In this document: positions 1-4,547 of the stretch, in pieces
Layout: every line of letters begins with the position of its first letter
Position numbering within the stretch: position 1 is the first letter of the stretch
Origin: Pseudomonadota bacterium
GTDB lineage: Bacteria > BMS3Abin14
Length of the DNA stretch: 5,238 nt
Assembly (NCBI GenBank): GCA_030636965.1
Contig: DAOVVW010000103.1
Span: 1 to 5,238 of the forward strand
Direction: 5' to 3'
Notes under the pieces: generated by a model
Seen by the model: the letters and a program-made list of their open reading frames with translations, nothing else
Database searches by the model: none
Told to the model about the DNA's origin: nothing
Program-made: the position numbers and the translations under genes

Positions 1-422
1 AATCCCCATGCGCTCCTTAAAAGACCTCCAACATTTCCGGGGTCCTGAACAGCATCGAGGAATAATATAGCCGAACCGCCCTCGTCATCCATCACGGATC
101 CCAATTCAGGCTCGCCGGGTATCCTTCCCACACCGATTGACCCTGTCGACCGTACCACATCGGATACTTCAGCAAACAGGGAGGGATCGGCCCCGTAGAC
201 GGGAACATCGGATTGCAATGCCTCCGAAATTGACATCGGCATATCAGACTCTGCTCCTTCCATCAGTACCAGATACTCCAGCATCCCGGTTCTGTGGCAC
301 TCCGCAAGGGAGTTCTCCCCTTCAACGATACAGAGCTTGCGCCGCTCCCTGACTTTACGCGAGGAAAGTGACCTTATTACCCTTGTTTTTTCCCTGGAAA
401 GGGACCTCACAGGATCTTCCAT
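1..422 (-). CDS. TrmH/SpoU-family RNA 2'-O-ribose methyltransferase, N-terminal part (cut by window edge)
   Basis: This is the first 140 residues of an RNA methyltransferase of the SpoU/TrmH (SPOUT) class, which transfers methyl from S-adenosylmethionine to a ribose 2'-OH in rRNA or tRNA in the cytoplasm. Residues 1-95 fit the small substrate-binding domain typical of RlmB/TsnR-like members (RRKLCIVEGENSLAEC at 27-42). Residues 120-138 hold SpoU motif 1, with D127-P-G-N130-V-G and R136; N130 and R136 are the usual conserved catalytic and RNA-contact positions of the family. The SAM-binding knot (motifs 2 and 3) lies beyond the left edge, so the exact target cannot be told. The ATG at 422 is preceded by AAGGAG only 2 bases away, which is unusually close; a GTG at 410 is the next in-frame choice. 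An in-frame stop lies upstream. It is divergent from the thioredoxin gene. Confidence 0.85.
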   Translation of the reverse strand, partial: MEDPVRSLSREKTRVIRSLSSRKVRERRKLCIVEGENSLAECHRTGMLEYLVLMEGAESDMPMSISEALQSDVPVYGADPSLFAEVSDVVRSTGSIGVGRIPGEPELGSVMDDEGGSAILFLDAVQDPGNVGGLLRSAWG

Positions 423-486
423 TGCTCCTTTCCCACCCCAAAACTGAGTATTTATATAACAATATTCTAATATTCAGATTTATACA

Positions 487-515
487 TTGACAGGTCAGCT
501 TTTGAGAGTTAGTAT
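487..515 (+). promoter_or_regulatory. Sigma-70-type promoter for trxA
   Basis: A perfect -35 hexamer TTGACA (487-492) is followed by a 17-bp spacer and a TAGTAT -10 (510-515, 4 of 6). Transcription would begin near 522, giving a leader of about 79 bases before the trxA start. It is the best-looking promoter in the window. It is read by eye only. Confidence 0.6.
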
Positions 516-516
516 C

Positions 517-555
517 ATTAATGTCAGGTCCAAGCAATATTAATGCTAGGTCCAA
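517..555 (+). repeat. Imperfect 17-bp direct repeat at 22-bp spacing in the trxA leader
   Basis: ATTAATGTCAGGTCCAA (517-533) recurs as ATTAATGCTAGGTCCAA (539-555), 15 of 17 identical, offset by 22 bp, about two helical turns. The repeat sits at the predicted start of transcription and just downstream. A shorter CAGGTC also occurs at 491-496, overlapping the end of the -35 box. The layout would suit a dimeric repressor binding one face of the helix, but a simple tandem duplication would look the same. Confidence 0.6.
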
Positions 556-587
556 ATATTATTCTTAATCCTGCAGCATTACATAAC

Positions 588-594
588 GAGGAGG
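588..594 (+). promoter_or_regulatory. Ribosome binding site deciding the trxA start
   Basis: GAGGAGG ends 5 bases before the ATG at 600. The upstream in-frame ATG at 543 has no such site and would add 19 residues with no counterpart in thioredoxins, so 600 is the start. Confidence 0.85.
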
Positions 595-599
595 TCAAA

Positions 600-929
600 A
601 TGGCTGAGAGTAAAAACGTCCAGGAGTTCACGGATGCCAATTTTGAGGATGAGGTTCTGAAAGCGGACACGCCCGTACTGGTTGATTTCTGGGCCGTCTG
701 GTGTGCTCCCTGCAGGGTGATAGCTCCTGTGGTTGACGAGATCGCGGATTCATATGGTGGAAAGCTGAAGGTAGGCAAGGTCAATGTGGACGACAACTCG
801 GAAACTCCCAACAAGTACGGCATCAGGAGTATTCCCACGCTGATACTCTTTAGTGAGGGCAAGGTTGTCGAGCAGATAATCGGTGCCAATCCAGCTAAGG
901 TCAAAAGTGTAGTAGAACAACACGTCTGA
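600..929 (+). CDS. trxA: Thioredoxin
   Basis: This is a 109-residue cytoplasmic thioredoxin, the normal length for the family, with no signal peptide or extra domain. It reduces protein disulfides and is itself re-reduced by a thioredoxin reductase, which is not in this window. The redox site is W34-C35-A-P-C38, a slight variant of the common WCGPC. The buried acidic residue of the family is D29 (VLVDFW), and the cis-proline loop is present as S78-I-P79-T. The remaining beta strands ([21 protein letters not shown]) match the fold. The strong ribosome binding site and promoter suggest good expression. Its stop codon overlaps the next reading frame and a zinc-ribbon gene follows 20 bases later, so the two are very probably co-transcribed. 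Nearby NrdJ is a plausible client because ribonucleotide reductases need a dithiol reductant; that link is inferred from general biochemistry and proximity. Confidence 0.95.
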   Translation: MAESKNVQEFTDANFEDEVLKADTPVLVDFWAVWCAPCRVIAPVVDEIADSYGGKLKVGKVNVDDNSETPNKYGIRSIPTLILFSEGKVVEQIIGANPAKVKSVVEQHV

Positions 930-937
930 TGCCGCAC

Positions 938-943
938 AAGGAG
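938..943 (+). promoter_or_regulatory. Ribosome binding site deciding the zinc-ribbon start
   Basis: AAGGAG lies 6 bases before the ATG at 950. The alternative ATG at 929, which overlaps the trxA stop (TGATG), would place this site inside the gene and add seven residues (MPHKEPA) of no apparent function. Confidence 0.75.
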
Positions 944-949
944 CCCGCA

Positions 950-1132
950 ATGACATTTTCTATTTATGAGCTGAAATGCTCATCGTGTGAAGTAGAATAC
1001 GCTCAGCTGTTGTCGGAAAGTGATGAGAACGCGAGTATCTCCTGTCCTTCCTGCAACGAGGACCTCGTAAAGGGAAAAAAGCTGTCCGGCGAAGATCTCA
1101 TCCCGTGTGGTGTTAAATCAGGCAGCAGCTGA
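950..1132 (+). CDS. Small zinc-ribbon protein (FmdB-like) co-transcribed with trxA
   Basis: This 60-residue protein begins IYELKCSSC, closely resembling the start of FmdB-type small zinc-ribbon proteins (consensus IYEYxCxxCG). The first knuckle is C10-S-S-C13 and the second is C32-P-S-C35, 18 residues later, so four cysteines can hold one zinc (or, less likely, an iron). A fifth cysteine, C53, is in the Gly/Ser-rich tail. There is no membrane segment or signal. FmdB-type proteins are called regulatory in databases, but no firm biochemical role is known to me, so none is assigned. The gene follows trxA by 20 bases with its own good ribosome binding site and ends just before a strong terminator, so it is the last gene of a two-gene unit. 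A redox-sensitive zinc site maintained by the thioredoxin is one possible reading, from context only. Confidence 0.75.
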   Translation: MTFSIYELKCSSCEVEYAQLLSESDENASISCPSCNEDLVKGKKLSGEDLIPCGVKSGSS

Positions 1133-1144
1133 TAGATACGAATT

Positions 1145-1162
1145 TGCCGGCGGTCGCCGGCA
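1145..1162. repeat. GC-rich hairpin directly after the trxA unit
   Basis: TGCCGGCG (1145-1152) pairs with CGCCGGCA (1155-1162) around a 2-base centre, in practice a 6-7 bp stem with a tight loop. It is just after the zinc-ribbon stop and just before the stronger terminator hairpin. It has no T tail of its own, so it may protect the 3' end or help termination. Confidence 0.6.
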
Positions 1163-1165
1163 CAG

Positions 1166-1195
1166 AAAAAGGGCGGCTTATAGCCGCCCTTTTTT
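1166..1195. terminator. Bidirectional Rho-independent terminator between convergent genes
   Basis: AAAAAGGGCGGC (1166-1177) and GCCGCCCTTTTT (1183-1194) form a perfect 12-bp stem with a 5-base loop (TTATA). A run of six T follows on the plus strand (1190-1195) and five A precede it, so it reads as a terminator in both directions. It ends the trxA unit from the left and the ferredoxin gene from the right. Confidence 0.92.
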
Positions 1196-1212
1196 ATAAC
1201 ATTCAAGAGGGA

Positions 1213-1386
1213 TCAAGTACCCGGGATGATGCATTCTACAGGACATTCCTCGACACAGTCACCACAATCGTCACAGAGAGCTGAGTCGATGACATAGATC
1301 TCGCTCCCCTCGCTGATCGCCTCAGTCGGGCAAGCCTCTACACATACTCCACAAGAAGTACACTCGTCGGTAATAACGTGAGCCAA
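1213..1386 (-). CDS. 2[4Fe-4S] ferredoxin, clostridial type
   Basis: This is a 57-residue low-potential electron carrier with two [4Fe-4S] clusters. From the TTG start the protein begins MAHVITDECTSCG, the classic N-terminus of the family. The cysteine sets are CTSCGVCVEACP and CDDCGDCVEECP, each CxxCxxCxxxCP, giving the eight cluster ligands; one further cysteine lies after the second set (ECIIPGT). The protein is strongly acidic, as usual. A longer GTG start at 1395 is possible on paper but overlaps the ribosome binding site, so I chose TTG at 1386, 7 bases from GGAGG. Ferredoxins of this kind serve pyruvate:ferredoxin oxidoreductases, hydrogenases and similar enzymes in anaerobes; no partner is visible here. 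It has its own promoter upstream and ends at the shared terminator, so it appears monocistronic and not part of an nrdJ operon. Confidence 0.95.
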   Translation of the reverse strand: MAHVITDECTSCGVCVEACPTEAISEGSEIYVIDSALCDDCGDCVEECPVECIIPGT

Positions 1387-1392
1387 AGCGTT

Positions 1393-1400
1393 CACCTCCC
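1393..1400 (-). promoter_or_regulatory. Ribosome binding site deciding the ferredoxin TTG start
   Basis: GGGAGGTG (read on the minus strand, 1400 to 1393) is a near-ideal site. It contains the upstream GTG, so that GTG cannot be the start used with it; the TTG at 1386 is correctly spaced. Confidence 0.8.
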
Positions 1401-1419
1401 TTCGATAATTAACAGGGTC

Positions 1420-1437
1420 GTAAAAAAGTCCATCAAC
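1420..1437. repeat. Dispersed-repeat-like motif in the ferredoxin leader
   Basis: GTAAAAAAGTCCATCAAC at 1420-1437 closely matches GTAAAAAGTCATCAAC at 5168-5183 (two single-base gaps apart). It lies in the predicted 5' untranslated part of the ferredoxin transcript, in reverse orientation to that gene. Here the second arm that makes a hairpin at 5156-5183 is missing. Confidence 0.5.
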
Positions 1438-1465
1438 AATTCAGTGACCTCATATTTGTCAGGGA

Positions 1466-1494
1466 GACATATCTTCACTGGAGAAAAATGTCAA
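1466..1494 (-). promoter_or_regulatory. Probable promoter of the ferredoxin gene
   Basis: On the minus strand a perfect TTGACA (1494-1489) is followed by 17 bp and TATGTC (1471-1466), which matches three of six bases of the -10 consensus. Transcription would start near 1459 and leave a leader of about 70 bases. Confidence 0.5.
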
Positions 1495-1576
1495 CCCCAT
1501 AGGCAAAAATAATCACACTTTACCTATTTGCAAGCTGGATCTTTCATCGTTGTATTAAATCAAACTCCAAGCTTTA

Positions 1577-1598
1577 CTCTGCGGCCCCCTGCGTTAAA
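1577..1598 (+). repeat. CTCTGYG-type intergenic motif, copy 1
   Basis: CTCTGCG (1577-1583) and CCCTGCGTTAAA (1587-1598) form a two-unit motif of a kind I recall from intergenic DNA of many bacterial genomes (CTCTGCGTCTCTGCGTTAAA-like). It is followed by a hairpin made by GTTAAAGG (1593-1600) and CCTTTAAC (1610-1617). Confidence 0.45.
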
Positions 1599-1646
1599 GG
1601 CTTTTGTCTCCTTTAACAGATGAAATAGTGCCCCCTCCCCTATCTT

Positions 1647-1667
1647 CCCCTCCCGCCAGGGGAGGGG
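1647..1667. repeat. C/G-rich hairpin, possible terminator or REP-like element
   Basis: CCCCTCCC (1647-1654) pairs perfectly with GGGAGGGG (1660-1667) around a 5-base loop, and TTTT follows on the plus strand. No plus-strand gene ends here, so it is more likely a repetitive extragenic element than a working terminator. Confidence 0.55.
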
Positions 1668-1712
1668 TTTTGACCCCCATACCCCGATACGCCGTTACTC
1701 CGACACGTGTAC

Positions 1713-1733
1713 CTCTGTGTACTCTGTGGTGAA
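1713..1733 (+). repeat. CTCTGYG-type intergenic motif, copy 2
   Basis: CTCTGTG (1713-1719) and CTCTGTGGTGAA (1722-1733) repeat the pattern of the motif at 1577-1598 in the same orientation, with 8 of 12 bases shared in the second unit. Such CTCTGTG...CTCTGTGGT phrases are, as I recall, common in bacterial intergenic regions, and they give rise to spurious hypothetical proteins. Confidence 0.45.
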
Positions 1734-1752
1734 CCATATTTTGAAATATAAA

Positions 1753-1770
1753 GACCGCCGGTAGGCGGTC
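1753..1770 (-). terminator. Rho-independent terminator of nrdJ
   Basis: GACCGCC (1753-1759) and GGCGGTC (1764-1770) form a perfect 7-bp GC-rich stem with a 4-base loop. Read on the minus strand, in the direction of nrdJ, it is followed by TTTATATTT, an interrupted T tail. It lies 35 bp past the nrdJ stop codon. Confidence 0.75.
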
Positions 1771-1804
1771 CAATAATCCTCTCAATCCAGAATAATCGGT
1801 TCGA

Positions 1805-4162
1805 TCAATTACACTTGGAAAACCCGCAGGAGTGGCAGGTCGCGCACCCCTCGCCGAACTCGAGACTGCCTCCGCAATCCGGGCATGATCGTCCCAGTGC
1901 GGCGATCAATTCAGTTGTATCGATTTGAGCCCTCTTTTCACTAACAGGCAGATCCACAACATTGATACCTTCGCCACCTGCCTCGGCACGCACATCGAGA
2001 TACTGCTTCAGGGCTTTTGCAATAGCATCGGAACAGGACAGCACCATCTCACCATTCTGCCAGTGTGGCGCCGGGCAGCGTATGCCGGAAAGCTGCTTGA
2101 GCACAGACTCCGCCTCGATACCGGAGCGCAGGGCAAGGGAGACCATCCGGCTGACTGATTCCGACTGGGATGACGCGCACCCACCCGCTTTGCCCATCTG
2201 CGTGAAGACCTCGCTCAGCCCTTTTTCATCTTCGTTGACAGTCACGTAAAGGTTACCGCAACCTGTTTTCATTTTTATGGTCATACCCTGTGTTATATGG
2301 GGCCTGGGACGGGGAGCTGACTGGACACCGGGTTCACCGTGGGCCGTGACTTTCTCACCCTCCCCGCTGCCGAAGGAGAGTACCTGTTCATCTCGGCTGC
2401 CGTCCCGGTAAACCGTTATACCTTTACAACCCAGGCTGTAGGCCAGGTGATATGCCTCCTCGATGTCGTCTCTGGTTGCATCGCCAGGGAAATTAACTGT
2501 CTTGGATACGGCGTTGTCAGTATATTTCTGAAACGCGGCCTGCATGCGGATATGCCACTCGGGGCGGATATCGTGGGCGGTGACGAACACCCTCTTCACC
2601 CAGTCAGGTATTCCCGAAATATGCTGTATGGAACCTTCCTGGGCGATGCTCTCCATCAGTTCTTCGCTGTAAAATCCCTCTTTTTTCGCAACTTCCTTGA
2701 AATAGGGATGGACTTCCACAAGCCGCTGATTGTCAAGAACGTTCCTGTGGTAGCAGATGGCAAAGAGAGGTTCGATCCCGCTGGTCGTATTGGCGATGAT
2801 ACTTATCGTTCCGGTGGGAGCAATTGTTGTGACAGTGGCGTTTCTCATGGGGGGGCGTCCGGGAACATCGTGTACGCTACTATCGAATGCAGGGAAGGGA
2901 TTCCTTTGGGCTGCCAGTTTCTGGGACGCCTCAACGCCCCGGTCCCTGACGAACTGCATTACCCTTTCGGCCAGGGAGACTGCCTCTTCAGAGTCATAGG
3001 GGATGCCCAGCCTGAAAAGAAGGTCCGCCCAGCCCATGATACCCAGCCCTATCTTGCGGCTGGCCTTGGTCATATCCTCTATCTGCTGCAGAGGATACTT
3101 GTTCACCTCGATCACGTTATCCAGAAAGTGCACGGAGTGGTCAATTACCGCACCCAGTTTTTCGTAGTCTATGGCCACCCTCTTTCCTTCATATCTAAGG
3201 GTCCTTGCCAGGTTTACGGAGCCCAGGTTGCACGATTCGTAGGGTAGAAGGGGCTGCTCACCACAGGGATTGGTACTTTCAATCTCACCCAGATCCGGAG
3301 TGGGGTTGTCCCTGTTTATCCGGTCAAGGAAGATGATCCCCGGTTCGCCGTTCCTGTGCGCTCTGTCCACGATCTGTCCGAACACATCTTTGGCTTTAAG
3401 GCTTTCGACCAGCTCTCCGGTCCTGGGATTGACAAGAGAAAATTCACCATCTTCTTCTACTGCCCTCATGAACTCCTCTGTGACACCTACGGAGATGTTG
3501 AAGTTGTTGAGCTGGTTATCCTGTTCTTTGCAGGCAATGAACTCAAGGATATCAGGGTGATCAACCCTCAGTATCCCCATATTCGCCCCTCGCCTGGTTC
3601 CGCCCTGCTTGATCACTTCGGTAGCCTGGTTGAAGACCTTCATAAATGAGATGGGACCGGACGACACGCCGCTGGTTGATTTCACAATATCCTTAGCCGG
3701 CCTGAGACGACTGAAGGAAAACCCTGTCCCTCCACCGCTCTTGTGTATCATCGCCGTATGCTTTATGGCGTCGAAGATACTCTCCATGGAGTCTCCGACG
3801 GGAAGTACGAAACAGGCTGAAAGCTGCTGCAGTTCTCTGCCTGCATTCATCAGGGTCGGGGAATTGGGAAGAAAACACAGGGAGGCCATAAGCCTGTAAT
3901 ATAGATCAGCGGTCTTTGCAATCTGATCGGGAGCGACGCCGAAATAAGCATCAGCTGAAGCTATGTTTTCGGCCACCCGGCGAAGAAGATCCTCTGCATT
4001 TTCCAGGGGATTTCCCTCTTCGTCTCTTTTCAGATAGCGCTTTTCAAGGACAACTGCGGCGTTTTTCGAGAACTCTACCGGTGTCAGTTCTTCGGTGAAA
4101 TTCAGTGACTCCTGAGCATCAGACGGCACAGCGTCAGCACCCCTTGTTTTCTCCACCGGCAT
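1805..4162 (-). CDS. nrdJ: Adenosylcobalamin-dependent (class II) ribonucleoside-diphosphate reductase
   Basis: This complete 785-residue enzyme reduces ribonucleotides to deoxyribonucleotides, using adenosylcobalamin to make its thiyl radical, so no small radical subunit is needed. The barrel carries N298-P-C300-G-E302, with C300 the expected radical cysteine, and the redox pair should be C117 (LSACFVLP) and C311 (YESCNLGS); their spacing resembles the Thermotoga maritima enzyme. GGTRRGA (187-193) and PTGTISI (449-455) are also family motifs. Residues about 625-720 form a TSCPD-type domain, and the tail has six cysteines (760, 763, 773, 776, 779, 784) that probably bind zinc and relay electrons to the active site. 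There is no N-terminal ATP-cone, so overall activity control by dATP through that domain is not expected. The ATG at 4162 has GAGGG 8 bases upstream. It is transcribed alone, divergent from yedF, with its own terminator. Confidence 0.96.
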   Translation of the reverse strand: MPVEKTRGADAVPSDAQESLNFTEELTPVEFSKNAAVVLEKRYLKRDEEGNPLENAEDLLRRVAENIASADAYFGVAPDQIAKTADLYYRLMASLCFLPNSPTLMNAGRELQQLSACFVLPVGDSMESIFDAIKHTAMIHKSGGGTGFSFSRLRPAKDIVKSTSGVSSGPISFMKVFNQATEVIKQGGTRRGANMGILRVDHPDILEFIACKEQDNQLNNFNISVGVTEEFMRAVEEDGEFSLVNPRTGELVESLKAKDVFGQIVDRAHRNGEPGIIFLDRINRDNPTPDLGEIESTNPCGEQPLLPYESCNLGSVNLARTLRYEGKRVAIDYEKLGAVIDHSVHFLDNVIEVNKYPLQQIEDMTKASRKIGLGIMGWADLLFRLGIPYDSEEAVSLAERVMQFVRDRGVEASQKLAAQRNPFPAFDSSVHDVPGRPPMRNATVTTIAPTGTISIIANTTSGIEPLFAICYHRNVLDNQRLVEVHPYFKEVAKKEGFYSEELMESIAQEGSIQHISGIPDWVKRVFVTAHDIRPEWHIRMQAAFQKYTDNAVSKTVNFPGDATRDDIEEAYHLAYSLGCKGITVYRDGSRDEQVLSFGSGEGEKVTAHGEPGVQSAPRPRPHITQGMTIKMKTGCGNLYVTVNEDEKGLSEVFTQMGKAGGCASSQSESVSRMVSLALRSGIEAESVLKQLSGIRCPAPHWQNGEMVLSCSDAIAKALKQYLDVRAEAGGEGINVVDLPVSEKRAQIDTTELIAALGRSCPDCGGSLEFGEGCATCHSCGFSKCN

Positions 4163-4223
4163 ATTTGTATCCCTCTATAAGTATTTGAAATATATCAGAT
4201 TTTTCAGTAATGTATCCCACATG

Positions 4224-4276
4224 TTGTATAAATTACAAACATAAGCACAACATATAGAAGTTTGTAAAGTTTGTAA
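4224..4276. promoter_or_regulatory. Cluster of TTTGTAA boxes, candidate operator of nrdJ
   Basis: TTACAAAC (4233-4240) is inverted relative to two tandem copies of AGTTTGTAA (4259-4267 and 4268-4276). A partial palindrome, TTGTA(TAAAT)TACAA, spans 4224-4238. The boxes overlap the proposed -35, -10 and start region of the nrdJ promoter, which is where a repressor would bind. The regulator is unknown; the boxes do not match the NrdR consensus. Confidence 0.4.
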
Positions 4277-4277
4277 A
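4249..4277 (-). promoter_or_regulatory. Possible promoter of nrdJ
   Basis: On the minus strand TTTACA (4277-4272, 5 of 6) is followed by 17 bp and TATGTT (4254-4249, 4 of 6). The transcript would start near 4242, about 80 bases before the ATG. Other weaker -10-like hexamers exist in this AT-rich stretch. Confidence 0.35.
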
Positions 4278-4296
4278 GAGTTATTGAGGTTCTTTA

Positions 4297-4315
4297 GACT
4301 TTTTGTCAGAAAGTC
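4297..4315. repeat. Small inverted repeat upstream of nrdJ
   Basis: GACTTT (4297-4302) pairs with AAAGTC (4310-4315) over a 7-base loop. It lies upstream of the proposed nrdJ promoter and next to the larger hairpin at 4318-4352. No T tail follows in a useful position. Confidence 0.4.
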
Positions 4316-4317
4316 CT

Positions 4318-4352
4318 CAGAATCGCGATTGATTCTTGAATAAGCGATTCTG
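4318..4352. repeat. Inverted repeat with nested inner stem
   Basis: CAGAATCGC (4318-4326) is perfectly complementary to GCGATTCTG (4344-4352), and the loop itself contains ATTC-TT-GAAT (4332-4341). The result is a long interrupted hairpin. There is no T tail on either strand, so it is not an ordinary terminator; protein binding or an RNA structure is possible. Confidence 0.6.
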
Positions 4353-4402
4353 GGGAAGAAAAAACCTTGTTGCCGTTTTGTGAGTTTCGAGGGGTTACCA
4401 CA

Positions 4403-4462
4403 CCCGAAATCCGCAGGGGATGCCCTGACCAGGCGCTGTCTAAACCAATTGCGGATTTAGGG
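4403..4462. repeat. 60-bp element bounded by 13-bp inverted repeats
   Basis: CCCGAAATCCGCA (4403-4415) and TGCGGATTTAGGG (4450-4462) are inverted copies, 12 of 13 matching, around a 34-bp GC-rich centre containing the small near-palindrome CCTGACCAGG. This could be a miniature mobile element or a large hairpin. I see no clear target-site duplication in the flanks and no transposase remnant. Confidence 0.55.
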
Positions 4463-4495
4463 TTCTTGCCAAAAGATGATCATGGTGATACTTAT

Positions 4496-4526
4496 TTGTA
4501 TATTGCATAGTATGTATTGATATTAT
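4496..4526 (+). promoter_or_regulatory. Weak promoter candidate for yedF
   Basis: TTGTAT (4496-4501) and TATTAT (4521-4526, 5 of 6) are 19 bp apart, longer than ideal. The -10 is close to the start codon, giving a leader of only about 15-20 bases. Other AT-rich hexamers nearby could serve instead. Confidence 0.2.
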
Positions 4527-4536
4527 CGATAGCGTC

Positions 4537-4541
4537 AGGAG
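4537..4541 (+). promoter_or_regulatory. Ribosome binding site deciding the yedF TTG start
   Basis: AGGAG lies 6 bases before TTG at 4548. The next in-frame ATG is 21 codons inside the conserved domain, after the catalytic cysteine, so TTG is the only sensible start. Confidence 0.75.
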
Positions 4542-4547
4542 TATAAG

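Larger units (their letters stand above)
423..599. other. Divergent intergenic region between methyltransferase and trxA
   Basis: This 177-bp AT-rich spacer separates two divergent genes. It holds the trxA promoter, a 22-bp-period direct repeat and the trxA ribosome binding site, each listed separately. On the minus strand there are TATAAA-like stretches near 450-485 that could serve the methyltransferase, but I found no convincing -35 partner. I see no coding potential. Confidence 0.7.
1396..1804. other. Gene-free intergenic region between ferredoxin and nrdJ
   Basis: About 400 bp with no credible gene. From the ferredoxin side it holds the ribosome binding site, a repeat-like motif (1420-1437), a promoter (1466-1494), an AT-rich patch (1495-1570), two CTCTGYG-type motifs (1577-1598 and 1713-1733), a hairpin GTTAAAGG/CCTTTAAC (1593-1600 with 1610-1617), a C/G-rich hairpin (1647-1667), a short palindrome ACACGTGT (1703-1710), the palindrome ATATTT-TG-AAATAT (1736-1749) and the nrdJ terminator (1753-1770). 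The only open frame (1594-1785, minus) consists of translated repeats. Confidence 0.75.
4163..4547. other. Divergent regulatory region between nrdJ and yedF
   Basis: This 385-bp stretch has no credible gene. The nrdJ-proximal third is AT-rich and carries a possible nrdJ promoter (4249-4277) and TTTGTAA boxes (4224-4276). The middle carries three inverted repeats (4297-4315, 4318-4352, 4403-4462). The yedF-proximal part is AT-rich with a weak promoter candidate and the ribosome binding site. I looked for cobalamin riboswitch core elements and NrdR box pairs and did not find convincing ones. Confidence 0.7.

Noticed and set aside
355..555. 66-residue minus-strand open frame overlapping the methyltransferase start
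   Set aside because: It is out of frame with the methyltransferase and runs through the trxA leader repeats; no family likeness.
543..599. 19-residue N-terminal extension of thioredoxin
   Set aside because: The extension lies upstream of a strong ribosome binding site, translates the leader repeat, and does not look like a signal peptide.
927..929. Selenocysteine readthrough at TGA stops, suggested by the nearby selenium gene
   Set aside because: The TGA stops of thioredoxin, zinc ribbon, ferredoxin, nrdJ and yedF all end proteins at normal family lengths, and none sits at an expected cysteine position.
1213..1395. Operon of nrdJ with ferredoxin
   Set aside because: Although both are on the minus strand, a terminator follows nrdJ, the gap is over 400 bp and the ferredoxin has its own promoter.
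1594..1785. 63-residue minus-strand open frame in the gap between ferredoxin and nrdJ
   Set aside because: It is made of translated repeats and hairpins, including the CTCTGTG motif (giving HHRVHRGTR) and the nrdJ terminator.
2339..3247. 302-residue open frame on the plus strand
   Set aside because: It is entirely antisense to nrdJ, whose own frame carries all family motifs; the antisense protein resembles no family and has no ribosome binding site I can defend.
4246..4261. NrdR box (acaCwAtATaTwGtgt) around CATATAG
   Set aside because: The best alignment matches only about 10 of 16 positions, misses key conserved bases, and no second box at the usual spacing is present.
4379..4470. Insertion-sequence remnant
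   Set aside because: Inverted repeats are present but there is no transposase fragment and no target-site duplication, so it is kept only as an inverted-repeat element.
4163..4547. Cobalamin riboswitch upstream of the B12-dependent nrdJ
   Set aside because: I searched the minus strand for the B12-box and the conserved core (GCCACTG, AGCCAGGARACC-like) and found neither. A covariance-model search would be decisive.
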